This document shows, piece after piece, positions 9,374 through 17,856 of a stretch of 18,217 nt of DNA (positions are counted from its first letter, which is position 1; each line of letters begins with the position of its first letter). Source of the DNA: CAZNMF01 sp035547155 (GTDB lineage Bacteria; Acidobacteriota; Vicinamibacteria; Vicinamibacterales; SCN-69-37). A program made the position numbers and the translations under genes. The notes beneath the pieces are model-generated. The model was not told the origin of the DNA. It did not search any database and saw nothing but the letters and a program-made list of their open reading frames with translations. The stretch spans positions 1 through 18,217 of the forward strand of contig DASZVJ010000057.1 in the NCBI GenBank assembly GCA_035547155.1, written 5' to 3'.

Positions 9374-10129
9374 ATGACCAAACTGTCCAAAGTCCTGCTC
9401 GTCACCGGTGGCAGCCGAGGTATCGGCGCGGCGACGTCGACGCTCGCGGCGGAGCGCGGCTATGCGGTGTGCGTCAACTACCGGCGCAATCGTGACGCCG
9501 CTGACGACGTCGTCGCAACAATTCGCCAGGCCGGTGGGATAGCTGAAGCCGCGCAGGCTGATGTGTCCGTCGAGGCTGATGTCGTGCGGCTCTTCGAGAC
9601 CTGCGATCGCGTGCTGGGCCCGCCGGATGCGCTGGTGAACAACGCGGGCATCCTGGAGACGCAGATGCGTGTCGAGGCGATGGACGCCGCACGCCTCCAT
9701 CGCGTGCTCGCCACCAACGTCGTCGGCGCGTTCCTCTGCGCTCGCGAAGCTGTCAGACGCATGTCGACTGCGCGTGGCGGTCGCGGCGGAGCCATCGTCA
9801 ACCTGTCATCGGGCGCCGCGCGACTCGGCTCGCCGGGCGAGTACGTGGACTATGCCGCGTCGAAGGGCGCCATCGACACGTTCACGATCGGTCTCGCACA
9901 GGAAGTCGCCGCCGAAGGCATCCGCGTCAACGCCGTGCGCGCGGGCTTCATCTACACGGACATCCATGCCAGTGGCGGCGAGCCCAACCGCGTCGACCGC
10001 GTCAAAGCCTTCGTTCCCATGAAACGCGGTGGCACGGCGGAAGAAGTCGCCCACGCCGTGCTCTGGCTGCTATCCGACGAGGCGTCGTTCACGACGGGCG
10101 CGTTCATCGATGTGACGGGCGGCAAGTAG
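9374..10129 (+). CDS. Short-chain dehydrogenase/reductase (classical SDR, YgfF/glucose-dehydrogenase-like)
   Basis: A 251-residue NAD(P)-dependent oxidoreductase of the classical SDR type. The cofactor motif TGGSRGIG is at 11-18, the NNAG motif at 89-92, the catalytic serine in NLSS (145/146), and the YAASK pair gives Y160 and K164. The C-terminal DVTGGK end is normal. The stretch LETQMRVEAMDAARLHRVLATN and IYTDIHASGGEPNRVDR match the subgroup related to E. coli YgfF, whose substrate is not settled. The usual VRPG after the active site reads VRAG (A at about 195), a small departure. It stands as a single gene between inverted repeat arms; a weak AAGAG lies before the ATG. Substrate and pathway are unknown. 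Confidence 0.92.
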   Translation: MTKLSKVLLVTGGSRGIGAATSTLAAERGYAVCVNYRRNRDAADDVVATIRQAGGIAEAAQADVSVEADVVRLFETCDRVLGPPDALVNNAGILETQMRVEAMDAARLHRVLATNVVGAFLCAREAVRRMSTARGGRGGAIVNLSSGAARLGSPGEYVDYAASKGAIDTFTIGLAQEVAAEGIRVNAVRAGFIYTDIHASGGEPNRVDRVKAFVPMKRGGTAEEVAHAVLWLLSDEASFTTGAFIDVTGGK

Positions 10130-10152
10130 CCGCGGTCGTCGCGCGCGAGTTC

Positions 10153-10172
10153 GCCGGGTCTGAAGACCCGGC
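10153..10172. repeat. REP-like hairpin downstream of the SDR gene
   Basis: Perfect 8-bp stem gccgggtc/gacccggc with loop tgaa, followed by ctac, 24 nt after the SDR stop. The trailing ctac/gtag tag also borders the hairpins at 4201-4299, which suggests a related REP class. It could help end or protect the SDR transcript, but there is no T-tract for an intrinsic terminator. Confidence 0.6.
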
Positions 10173-10186
10173 CTACATCTGGCGAT

Positions 10187-10291
10187 GTCGATATCCAGAT
10201 GATCCGATAGCCAGATGACCCGATGACCCGATAGCCCGATGACCAGATAGCGCGTTAGTGAGCTAGCGAGATAGTGAGATACAACCGTCAG
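10187..10291. repeat. Right inverted arm: 12 phased octamers plus 16-nt element, next to the OM-protease stop codon
   Basis: From 10187 twelve units of exactly 8 nt follow without a phase slip (gtcgatat, ccagatga, tccgatag, ccagatga, cccgatga, cccgatag, cccgatga, ccagatag, cgcgttag, tgagctag, cgagatag, tgagatac), consensus about YCMGATRR. The end contains gagatacaaccgtcag (10276-10291), the reverse complement of 9287-9302. On the minus strand this 16-mer begins 2 nt after the TAA of the outer-membrane protein gene, the same offset as at the left arm. Confidence 0.88.
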
Positions 10292-10293
10292 TG

Positions 10294-13200
10294 TTAGAAT
10301 CCCTGCCGAATCCCCACCTGCCACTGCAGGCTGCGGTCGACGCGGTCGTAGGGATGGCTGGCGGCGAGCTCGACGGCGAGCAGACCGAAGACGTTCACAC
10401 GCAGCGCGCCGCCGATGCTGCGGACGATGCGGCGATCGCCGCCGGCGAAGGATGGGAGATCGTCACGCGTCCAGGTGACGCCGGCGTCGGTGAAGAACGC
10501 GAGATCCACGGGCAGCCGGCCGTACTCGATCTCGCGATGGAACACGCCGGGCACGGGCACGTGGACTTCGAGATTGGCGACGAGCATGCGGCTGCCGAGG
10601 AGGCTGCGGAAGACGTCGCAGTCCTTGCCCGTCGCGCCCTGCAGACATTCGGTCGCCGAGAACGATCCGACGCCGTACCCGTGCACGAGCTCGGGATAGC
10701 CGCTGTAGAGATCGATGATCTGACTGTCGTCGCTGTCGCGGCCGTAACGCGCAAAGTGCAGCGCGCGCACGGCGATCGTCCACGGACGCACCGGCACGAA
10801 GTACCGGCGCCAATCGAGCAGGACCGACGTGTAGTCGAGCGTGCCGGACGTCTGGCCGATCTCGACGCGCGAGCGTGAGCCGTAGATCGGGCTCGTCGCG
10901 CCGTAGTACGACGTGTCGCGCACGATCGCCACGCCCGCGTGCACGAGGTCGAGCGGCCGTCCGATGGTTTCGCGCTGCCGCTCGAAATCGATCAGCCGTC
11001 CGCCGGAGTACGTGCCCGTGCGCGTCTCCTGCGTGAACGTGAGCCGCTCGGCGCTGCCGGTGACTTCGAATCGCGTCGACGCGTTGAACGGATACGCGGC
11101 CGTCAGAATGGGTCCGACGCTCGTCTGCCGCTCGATGATCTCCTGGATCGCGGTCGTGCCCGCGGCCGGATCGTCGATCCGCGTGAGATAGCCGACGGCC
11201 CACGGCGTTGCCGCAATGGCCGCAGCCCAGTTCCAGCGATGCTTGCGGTTCAGATACGCGATCTGGCCGCCGAAGTCTGCGAGCGATCCGCCGATCTGGC
11301 CCTGCACGCTGAGCCCACGATCGCCGAGCATGTCGCTGAACACAGCCGCCATGCCGCCGGCAACGCGGCTGCCGAACGCGCCAATCGATCCGCTGATCGT
11401 CGGCTGGCCGAGGAAATCGAGCGAGAGGCGGTTCCGGTACTGCTCGCTCATCGTCGCCGCGCCTTCCGGCGGCAGCCCGCGCGTGTAGTTCGTCAGGAGC
11501 GCCTGCACGTCGCCACCCGGCACGCTGCGGCCCGGCAGGACCGCGGCGAGGCTCGACGCGTCGGGTGGCACGAGCGCGACGGTGTCCGCCGGATCGAGCG
11601 CATAGATCGCGTAGCCGTCGTTTTCGAACACGCTATAGACGAGACGGCCGGTCGCCGCCGACGCGCTGAGCGCAGGGCTCGACGTCGTGATGCCTGCGAT
11701 GCCGGTTGCCACCGACGACAACTGCTCCACCGGCCCGCCGTCGATGCCGATGCGATAGAGATTGCTGACGCCGTCGGGATCCGCGATGAACGTGACGAAC
11801 CGGCCGTCCGGCGAGACCGACGGGCTCAGATGCTTGCCGCGCAGGAACGCGACGATGGGCGTGACGGTCTTCGTGGCGAGATCGAGCTTCGCGAGACGCA
11901 GCGGGCCGGGCTCGAGCGAGTCGAGATCGGTGCTGAAGCGTTCGGTGACGAAGACGATGGAGCGGCCGTCGGGTGTGAACGTGCCTTCGAGATCGGCATA
12001 CGGATCCGAGGTCAGCCGATCGAGCGCACCGGTCGCAATCGTGACGCGATAGAGATCGATCAGGCCACCGCGATTGCCGCTGATGACGAGCGACCGGCCG
12101 TCCGGCGCATACGACGGGTTCAGCACGTCGTCGAGCGTCTGGAGCCGCAGCTCACGCTGCACGCGCCCATGCGCGACGTCGATGAACGCGAGCACCGGCC
12201 GGCCGCCGCGAATGGCGGAGATGACCAGCGTGCGTCCGTCCGGGCTCCACGCCCCGGCCGAGTTGAGGAACTGCAGGCTGTCGAAGTGCGGATCGGTGGC
12301 CGACGTGATCAGCTTGCGCCGGATGTGACCGGTCGCGGCATCCATCAGATAGAGATCGATCGAGAAGCGATCGCGCGCGGAGAAGAACGCGATCTGCGAG
12401 CCGTCGGGGCTCACGCGCGGGCCGACGTTGTAGTCGCTTCCGCTCGACGAGCTGCCGATGACCAGGCGCGCGTGACTCGTCACCGGTGACTGCGCGTCGG
12501 TCACGGCCTGCGTCGCGGCAATGATCGCCGCGTGCCACTCCTTGGTGAACGTATCGGGATCGGTGCCGAGCTGGCGCGTCAGGCCGGCGAGATCGAAGCG
12601 CGGATTGGCGGCCGACCGCACGAGCGAGGCGACCGCGCGATCGCCGTACTTCGCGCCGACGTACGCCCAGAATGCGTGTCCCCAGCGGTACGGAAAGTAC
12701 TTCGGCGAGTCGAGGTCGCGGATGCTCGGCAACTTTTCGCGCAGCGCGGCATCGCGCAGCCACATCGCTGTCTGGGCGTCGAGCGGACCGAGCGAGAGAT
12801 ATTCCGCCATGCCTTCGACGAACCACAGCGGATACGCGAGGATGCCCGGCGCCTGCCCCGTGCTCTCGCGCGGGTCCTCGCCGGTCAGATCGAACTGGAA
12901 CGCGTGCACCAGCTCGTGGCCGAGCACGTGATCGGTATCGGCGAGCGATCCGGAAATCGGCAGCACGATGCGCCGCCGCATGCCCTCGGTCACGCCGCCC
13001 GTGCCTTCGCCGATGAGCCCTTCGATCGCGTTCGTCTGCCTGAAGTGCGCGCCGACGGCGTAGAGGATCACGACCTGCCGTCCGCGCAGCTCGTGGCCGA
13101 AGAACCGCGTGAGCCGCGCGTGCCAGCGCTCGGCGAGGCGCGCGACGATCTGCGTCGCGTCCGCTTCTTCCGGGTAGTAGTAGAGATCGAAGTGCTCGGT

Positions 13201-13335
13201 GTGCAGCACCTGGAAGTCGAACGTCCGGTACTGCACTTTGTTCCGGCCGAAGTACTGCGCGGCGGCGCTCGCCGGTACGCACAGCGTCGCGAGGAGGATC
13301 ACCGCGACGATGCGCCACCGGCCGGATCGATTCAT
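10294..13335 (-). CDS. Exported fusion: peptidase-MA-like metalloprotease, PD40 beta-propeller, outer-membrane beta-barrel
   Basis: A 1013-residue envelope protein in three parts. A signal peptide (about 1-27, ending ASAAAQ) leads to a gluzincin-like domain with HELVH at 140-144 and the third ligand glutamate in WFVEGMAEYL (E174). Five PD40/TolB-like propeller blades follow, with SPDG, APDG or TPDG cores near 309, 364, 410, 454 and 508. Residues about 625-1013 have alternating beta patterns and end in a terminal Phe, as in Omp85/surface-antigen barrels. The start at 13335 (ATG) has GAAGGG upstream and begins the signal peptide; the GTG 18 nt earlier adds six residues with no ribosome site. 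It is monocistronic. Barrel insertion would place protease and propeller in the periplasm or at the surface; the substrate is unknown. Confidence 0.85.
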   Translation of the reverse strand: MNRSGRWRIVAVILLATLCVPASAAAQYFGRNKVQYRTFDFQVLHTEHFDLYYYPEEADATQIVARLAERWHARLTRFFGHELRGRQVVILYAVGAHFRQTNAIEGLIGEGTGGVTEGMRRRIVLPISGSLADTDHVLGHELVHAFQFDLTGEDPRESTGQAPGILAYPLWFVEGMAEYLSLGPLDAQTAMWLRDAALREKLPSIRDLDSPKYFPYRWGHAFWAYVGAKYGDRAVASLVRSAANPRFDLAGLTRQLGTDPDTFTKEWHAAIIAATQAVTDAQSPVTSHARLVIGSSSSGSDYNVGPRVSPDGSQIAFFSARDRFSIDLYLMDAATGHIRRKLITSATDPHFDSLQFLNSAGAWSPDGRTLVISAIRGGRPVLAFIDVAHGRVQRELRLQTLDDVLNPSYAPDGRSLVISGNRGGLIDLYRVTIATGALDRLTSDPYADLEGTFTPDGRSIVFVTERFSTDLDSLEPGPLRLAKLDLATKTVTPIVAFLRGKHLSPSVSPDGRFVTFIADPDGVSNLYRIGIDGGPVEQLSSVATGIAGITTSSPALSASAATGRLVYSVFENDGYAIYALDPADTVALVPPDASSLAAVLPGRSVPGGDVQALLTNYTRGLPPEGAATMSEQYRNRLSLDFLGQPTISGSIGAFGSRVAGGMAAVFSDMLGDRGLSVQGQIGGSLADFGGQIAYLNRKHRWNWAAAIAATPWAVGYLTRIDDPAAGTTAIQEIIERQTSVGPILTAAYPFNASTRFEVTGSAERLTFTQETRTGTYSGGRLIDFERQRETIGRPLDLVHAGVAIVRDTSYYGATSPIYGSRSRVEIGQTSGTLDYTSVLLDWRRYFVPVRPWTIAVRALHFARYGRDSDDSQIIDLYSGYPELVHGYGVGSFSATECLQGATGKDCDVFRSLLGSRMLVANLEVHVPVPGVFHREIEYGRLPVDLAFFTDAGVTWTRDDLPSFAGGDRRIVRSIGGALRVNVFGLLAVELAASHPYDRVDRSLQWQVGIRQGF

Positions 13336-13427
13336 GGGCCCTTCACGGAACACGCCGCGGGCCTCGCGTCCGTTTCAGGTAAGATGCGAGGCGAAACCGC
13401 CGGATTGGCGGAGGGACAACCGCGATT

Positions 13428-13715
13428 ATGACATCTGATCACGACGCCGCGCCGCGCACCGTCTTCTGCGTGAAGCTGCAGCGGGACTTGCCGGGCCTCG
13501 ACGCCCCGCCATGGCCGGGCGAGCTCGGCCGCCGCATCTACGACCACGTCTCGCAGGAAGCCTGGGAGATGTGGGAAGAGCGGATGAAGATGATCCTGAA
13601 CGAGTACCGCCTGCTGCCGTTCCAGAAAGAAGCGCAGACGCTCATCGCCAGGCAGATGGAAGAGTTCTTCTTCGGCGAGAGCGCCGCGCCGCCGCCGGGG
13701 TTCGTACCGAAGTAG
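13428..13715 (+). CDS. yggX: Fe(2+)-trafficking / oxidative damage protection protein, YggX family
   Basis: A 95-residue small protein matching YggX nearly end to end: RTVFCVKLQRDLPGLD, the PGELGRRIYDHVSQEAW core (about residues 29-46), and the helical C-terminus MILNEYRLLPFQ through QMEEFFFGE. The conserved cysteine of the FC motif is C14, equivalent to Cys7 of the enterobacterial protein; the seven extra N-terminal residues are a short extension. Known members protect iron-sulfur enzymes from oxidation and help handle labile iron. The ATG at 13428 has GGAGGG 13 nt upstream, longer than ideal, with no better start. It runs away from the outer-membrane protease gene, and the peptide transporter begins 22 nt downstream, so the two may be cotranscribed. 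Confidence 0.93.
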   Translation: MTSDHDAAPRTVFCVKLQRDLPGLDAPPWPGELGRRIYDHVSQEAWEMWEERMKMILNEYRLLPFQKEAQTLIARQMEEFFFGESAAPPPGFVPK

Positions 13716-13731
13716 GCTACGGGCTACGGGC
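13715..13731. repeat. Short ACGGGCT heptamer repeat between yggX and the transporter
   Basis: ggctacgggctacgggc gives just over two 7-nt units and fills almost all of the 22-nt gap between the two coding regions, replacing a recognisable ribosome site before the transporter ATG. The same heptamer recurs at 15955-15980 inside a coding sequence. Confidence 0.5.
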
Positions 13732-13737
13732 ATCCTC

Positions 13738-15204
<1,467 letters not shown>

Positions 15205-15220
15205 GTCAAGAACCGCATTC

Positions 15221-15247
15221 AACTTTGAACTTCGAACTTCGAAATTT
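15221..15247. repeat. Left inverted arm of TTCGAAC-type heptamers before the LigD phosphoesterase gene
   Basis: Between the transporter stop and the next ATG lie 7-nt units ttgaact, tcgaact, tcgaaat. Over 23 nt this matches the reverse complement of 16118-16140 at 20 positions by eye, so the two arms bracket the LigD-PE gene. The array ends 13 nt before the ATG, where no ribosome site is visible. Confidence 0.7.
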
Positions 15248-15260
15248 CTGCTGCCCCCCA

Positions 15261-16049
15261 ATGCCGCTCAACGAATATCGCCGCAAGCGTGATTTCACGA
15301 AGTCGCCCGAGCCGACAGGCGACGAGGCGTCGAAGAAATCCAAGAAGGGCAAACGCGGCGAGCTGTTCTTCTGCGTGCAGAAGCATCTCGCGAGCCATCT
15401 GCACTACGACTTCCGGCTCGAGCACCACGGCGTGCTGCTGTCGTGGGCGGTGCCGAAAGGGCCGTCGCTCGATCCTTCTGTCAAACGCCTCGCGATGCAC
15501 GTCGAAGATCATCCCTACGACTACGGCAGGTTCGAGGGCGTCATCCCCGAAGGCTACGGCGCGGGCATCGTGATGTTGTGGGACACGGGCACGTGGACGC
15601 CGCAGGTCGACGATGTGGATGCGGCGCTGGCGAAGGGGGACCTGAAGTTCACGCTCGACGGCTACAAGCTGAAGGGATCGTGGGCGCTCGTGCGTACGCG
15701 CGGATACGGCGGATCGCGTGGCAGCGACGGCCGGAGCTGGCTGCTGATCAAGCACAAGGACGACTGGTCCGGCGACCTCGACATCGCGGCGTTCGCGCCG
15801 CTCAGCGTGAAGAGCAATCAGGACTTCGCCGAGATCCTCGCCGACGACAACCCCGCGATCTGGCAGACGAACCGTCCCGTGTCCGGCGGCGAGACCGGCG
15901 CGATGCTGCGGGAGATCATCGAAAAGGCCGCGGCGCTGAAGGCTGAGCGGGCGTCGGGCGACGGGCCACGGGCTACGGGCGGACGCCGGAGCGCCGAACC
16001 TTCAGGTCAGGCGCCGCGACGCAAACGCCAGGCTTCCGGCAAGAAATGA
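15261..16049 (+). CDS. Stand-alone LigD-type 3'-phosphoesterase (DNA end-processing)
   Basis: A 262-residue protein that is only the phosphoesterase (PE) domain of bacterial NHEJ ligase D, which trims 3'-phosphate and 3'-ribonucleotide ends before ligation. The core QKHLASHLHYDFRLEHHGVL, SWAVPKGPSLDP, EDHPYDYGRFEGVIPEGYG and SWLLIKHKDD is complete. H42, H48, D50, R52, H84 and Y88 coincide with the metal and phosphate ligands reported for Pseudomonas LigD PE. There is no polymerase or ligase domain and no Ku gene nearby. After about residue 210 a charged, low-complexity tail follows, partly encoded by an ACGGGCT repeat (15955-15980). The ATG at 15261 has no visible ribosome site. It lies between inverted repeat arms and converges on yvcK. 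Confidence 0.9.
   Translation: MPLNEYRRKRDFTKSPEPTGDEASKKSKKGKRGELFFCVQKHLASHLHYDFRLEHHGVLLSWAVPKGPSLDPSVKRLAMHVEDHPYDYGRFEGVIPEGYGAGIVMLWDTGTWTPQVDDVDAALAKGDLKFTLDGYKLKGSWALVRTRGYGGSRGSDGRSWLLIKHKDDWSGDLDIAAFAPLSVKSNQDFAEILADDNPAIWQTNRPVSGGETGAMLREIIEKAAALKAERASGDGPRATGGRRSAEPSGQAPRRKRQASGKK
15955..15980. repeat. ACGGGCT-type heptamers inside the LigD-PE coding tail
   Basis: cgggcg, acgggcc, acgggct, acgggc give four consecutive units of the heptamer seen at 13715-13731, here translated as the GDGPRATGG part of the disordered C-terminal tail. It lies outside the conserved PE domain, so it looks like repeat expansion tolerated in a non-essential tail. Confidence 0.65.
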
Positions 16050-16067
16050 TCGAGCAAGCGCCGTCAT

Positions 16068-16140
16068 TTCGACGTTCGACGTTGCTCACGTCGCCCCGAG
16101 CTTGTCGACGGGCGAAGTTCGACGTTCGACGTTCGAAGTT
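16068..16140. repeat. TTCGACG heptamer arrays flanking a hairpin, overlapping the 3' end of yvcK
   Basis: ttcgacgttcgacgtt (16068-16083) and ttcgacg, ttcgacg, ttcgaag, tt (16118-16140) enclose a hairpin with stem tcgccc (16091-16096)/gggcga (16110-16115) and inner sequence cgagcttgtcgac, which resembles a widespread intergenic GAGCTTGTCGA repeat. The right array is the inverted partner of 15221-15247. The stop codon of yvcK (16086-16088) lies inside, so part of the element is translated. Confidence 0.8.
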
Positions 16141-17123
16141 GATACGTCTTTTTTCTTTCCGAGCAACTCTTCCACCAGCAGCGCCCACAGCGCGCCGCGC
16201 AGGCGCCGGCGATCGTGACGCGCAATCGCATGCCGCCAGAACGCGCCTTCGATCAGCTGGCAGCCATCCGGCAAATCGCCAAGCTCGAGTGGCGCCTTGT
16301 GCTCCTGCGCGTACCGCTGGAGGACGTCGCTGCTCGGTGGCGCACTGTTGAAGACGATGGCGTCGATGGGCCGGCCGATGGCGTCCGCGAGCCGCCGCAC
16401 GGCATCGGCGGCCGTGAAGCCCGCCATGCCTCGCCCTTCCGTCAGCAAATTTGCCACGTAGATGATCGGTCCGCGCACGTGCGCGAGCGCGTCGCGGCAG
16501 CCGTCGACGAGGAAGATGGGCAGCAGGCTCGTGAAGAAGCTGCCGGGACCGATGATCACCGCGTCGAGCTCGCCAATCGCCGCGGCCACGGCCGGATGGA
16601 TCGCGACGGGCGGATCGAGCCACAGACGCCCGACGGATCGGCCGTGTACCTGTCCCGCGTCGACCTCGACTTCCCCGCGCGTCGTGTACCCGTCGGCGTA
16701 CTGCGCGCAGATCGTCGACCGCTGCACCGTGATCGGCCACACGTGCCCGCGGCAGCCGAGCAGCGCGCGCAGGCCGTCGACGGCGGCGAGGAAATCGCCG
16801 CCCGTGTACTGCTCCATCATCGACAGCAGCAGATTGCCGCCGGTGTGCCCGGCGAGCCGGCCGTGCTCGAGCATCGGCAGACGCGTGAGCAGAATCGCGC
16901 GCGCCTCACGCTCGTTGCGCGCGAGCGTCAGCGCGCACTTGAGCACGTCGCCCGGCGGCAGCACGCCGAGCTCGTCCCGCAGCTGCCCCGACGACCCGCC
17001 GCTGTCGAACATCGTGACGACCGCGTGCAGGTCCACCCACGGATTCGTCTTGAGGCCGCCAAGGATGCTCGGCAGCCCCGTCCCCCCGCCAAAACACCCG
17101 ACCTTGATGACGCGCAGCTTCAC
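16086..17123 (-). CDS. yvcK: YvcK/CofD-like family protein (gluconeogenesis factor type)
   Basis: A 345-residue member of the CofD/YvcK fold. The nucleotide-sugar binding N-terminus GCFGGGTGLPSILGGLK (9-25) and DSGGSSGQLRDELGVLPPGDVLKCAL (about 41-66) are typical, as are HTGGNLLL, IGPGSFFTSLLPIFL and the C-terminal NSAPPS region. YvcK proteins bind UDP-sugars and influence central carbon use and cell shape in other bacteria; the E. coli homologue is YbhK. The start is GTG at 17123. The last ~18 residues (STSNVERRTSPVDK onward) come from the TTCGACG repeat and hairpin and lie outside the family domain. It converges on the LigD-PE gene (36-nt gap) and diverges from the next gene by 46 nt. A true CofD function is unlikely given the YvcK-type motifs. 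Confidence 0.88.
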   Translation of the reverse strand: MKLRVIKVGCFGGGTGLPSILGGLKTNPWVDLHAVVTMFDSGGSSGQLRDELGVLPPGDVLKCALTLARNEREARAILLTRLPMLEHGRLAGHTGGNLLLSMMEQYTGGDFLAAVDGLRALLGCRGHVWPITVQRSTICAQYADGYTTRGEVEVDAGQVHGRSVGRLWLDPPVAIHPAVAAAIGELDAVIIGPGSFFTSLLPIFLVDGCRDALAHVRGPIIYVANLLTEGRGMAGFTAADAVRRLADAIGRPIDAIVFNSAPPSSDVLQRYAQEHKAPLELGDLPDGCQLIEGAFWRHAIARHDRRRLRGALWALLVEELLGKKKDVSTSNVERRTSPVDKLGAT

Positions 17124-17129
17124 GCAAGC

Positions 17130-17135
17130 ATTCTA
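17130..17135 (-). promoter_or_regulatory. Candidate -10 for a leaderless yvcK transcript
   Basis: TAGAAT on the minus strand ends 6 nt before the GTG start of yvcK, the spacing expected when transcription begins at the start codon itself. No ribosome site lies in front of this GTG. On the other strand TATGCT (17155-17160) is 9 nt before the ATG of the divergent gene. Neither has a convincing -35. Confidence 0.35.
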
Positions 17136-17169
17136 AGACGTCGCGGCGGTCGAGTATGCTGGACACGTC

Positions 17170-17856
17170 ATGCCCGCATTGTCGCTGGCGCCGCACGTGC
17201 GCCGGTCGTTCGATCGGCTCGCGCAGGATCTGGTGCGCGTGCTCGGCGCGCGGTTCGTGGCGCTCGTGGCGTCAGGCCCGCAATCGAGCGTGGCGTTCGC
17301 GGCGTCGATCCAGCCCAGCGATCTCGAAGCGCTGAGCGCGTTGACCGGCACGTGGACACACGACGGCCTCGACACGCCGCTGCTGATCACGCCCGACGAG
17401 TTCCGCCGCTCGCTCGACGCGTTCCCGCTCGAGTATCAGGCGATCATCGATCGCCACGTCGTGATCGCCGGCCAGCCGCCCTTCGACGATCTCGTCGTCG
17501 AGCCGTCGCATCTGCGCCGCGCGTGCGAGGTGCAGGCGAAGAGCCATCTCATTCATCTGCGCCAGGGATGGATCGATGCCGCCGGCCACGATGAGGATCT
17601 GGCCGGGGTGATCGTCCGGTCGGCGGGCCCGCTGCACGCGCTGTTGAGCAACGTCGCGCGGCTCGGCGGCGCTCATGGACACGACGATCTCGCGCTCGCC
17701 GGGGCGAAGCTCGCCGGCCTCGACGAGTCGCTCGTCCGCGACGTGCTGGCCGTGGAAGCCGCGCCCGATCGCGCGCATCATCTCGTGCGGCGCCTGCCCG
17801 ACTACCTCGCCGCCACCGAGCGTCTGTGGTCGTTCGTCGACGCCTGGACCGTCTGA
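17170..17856 (+). CDS. Degenerate nucleotidyltransferase-like protein (uncharacterised)
   Basis: A 228-residue protein I recognise only by resemblance to proteins annotated as nucleotidyltransferase-domain. The order LLITPDEFRRSLDAFPLEYQAIIDRHVVIAG, PFDDLVVEPSHLRRACEVQAKSHLIHLRQGW and a helical C-terminus is like that group. The N-terminal active-site motif GSxxxGxxxxxSDxD is missing: residues 30-50 read VALVASGPQSSVAFAASIQPSD. Catalysis is therefore doubtful, and a scaffold role or simple decay are both possible. The ATG has only a weak GGAC upstream. Its TGA overlaps the next gene's ATG (ATGA), indicating coupled translation with the exported TPM protein. Confident as a coding region, weak on function. 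Confidence 0.6.
   Translation: MPALSLAPHVRRSFDRLAQDLVRVLGARFVALVASGPQSSVAFAASIQPSDLEALSALTGTWTHDGLDTPLLITPDEFRRSLDAFPLEYQAIIDRHVVIAGQPPFDDLVVEPSHLRRACEVQAKSHLIHLRQGWIDAAGHDEDLAGVIVRSAGPLHALLSNVARLGGAHGHDDLALAGAKLAGLDESLVRDVLAVEAAPDRAHHLVRRLPDYLAATERLWSFVDAWTV

Noticed and set aside
10153..10172. Intrinsic terminator
   Set aside because: Good hairpin but no following T-tract; described as REP-like instead.
10187..10291. CRISPR array
   Set aside because: Units are 8 nt with no spacers, and no cas gene is present.
10939..12489. 516-codon plus-strand open frame opposite the outer-membrane protease fusion
   Set aside because: Typical antisense shadow of a GC-rich gene; the minus strand carries signal peptide, HExxH and PD40 repeats.
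16215..17594. 459-codon plus-strand open frame over yvcK and the next gene
   Set aside because: Spans two real genes in the wrong frame and has no family features.
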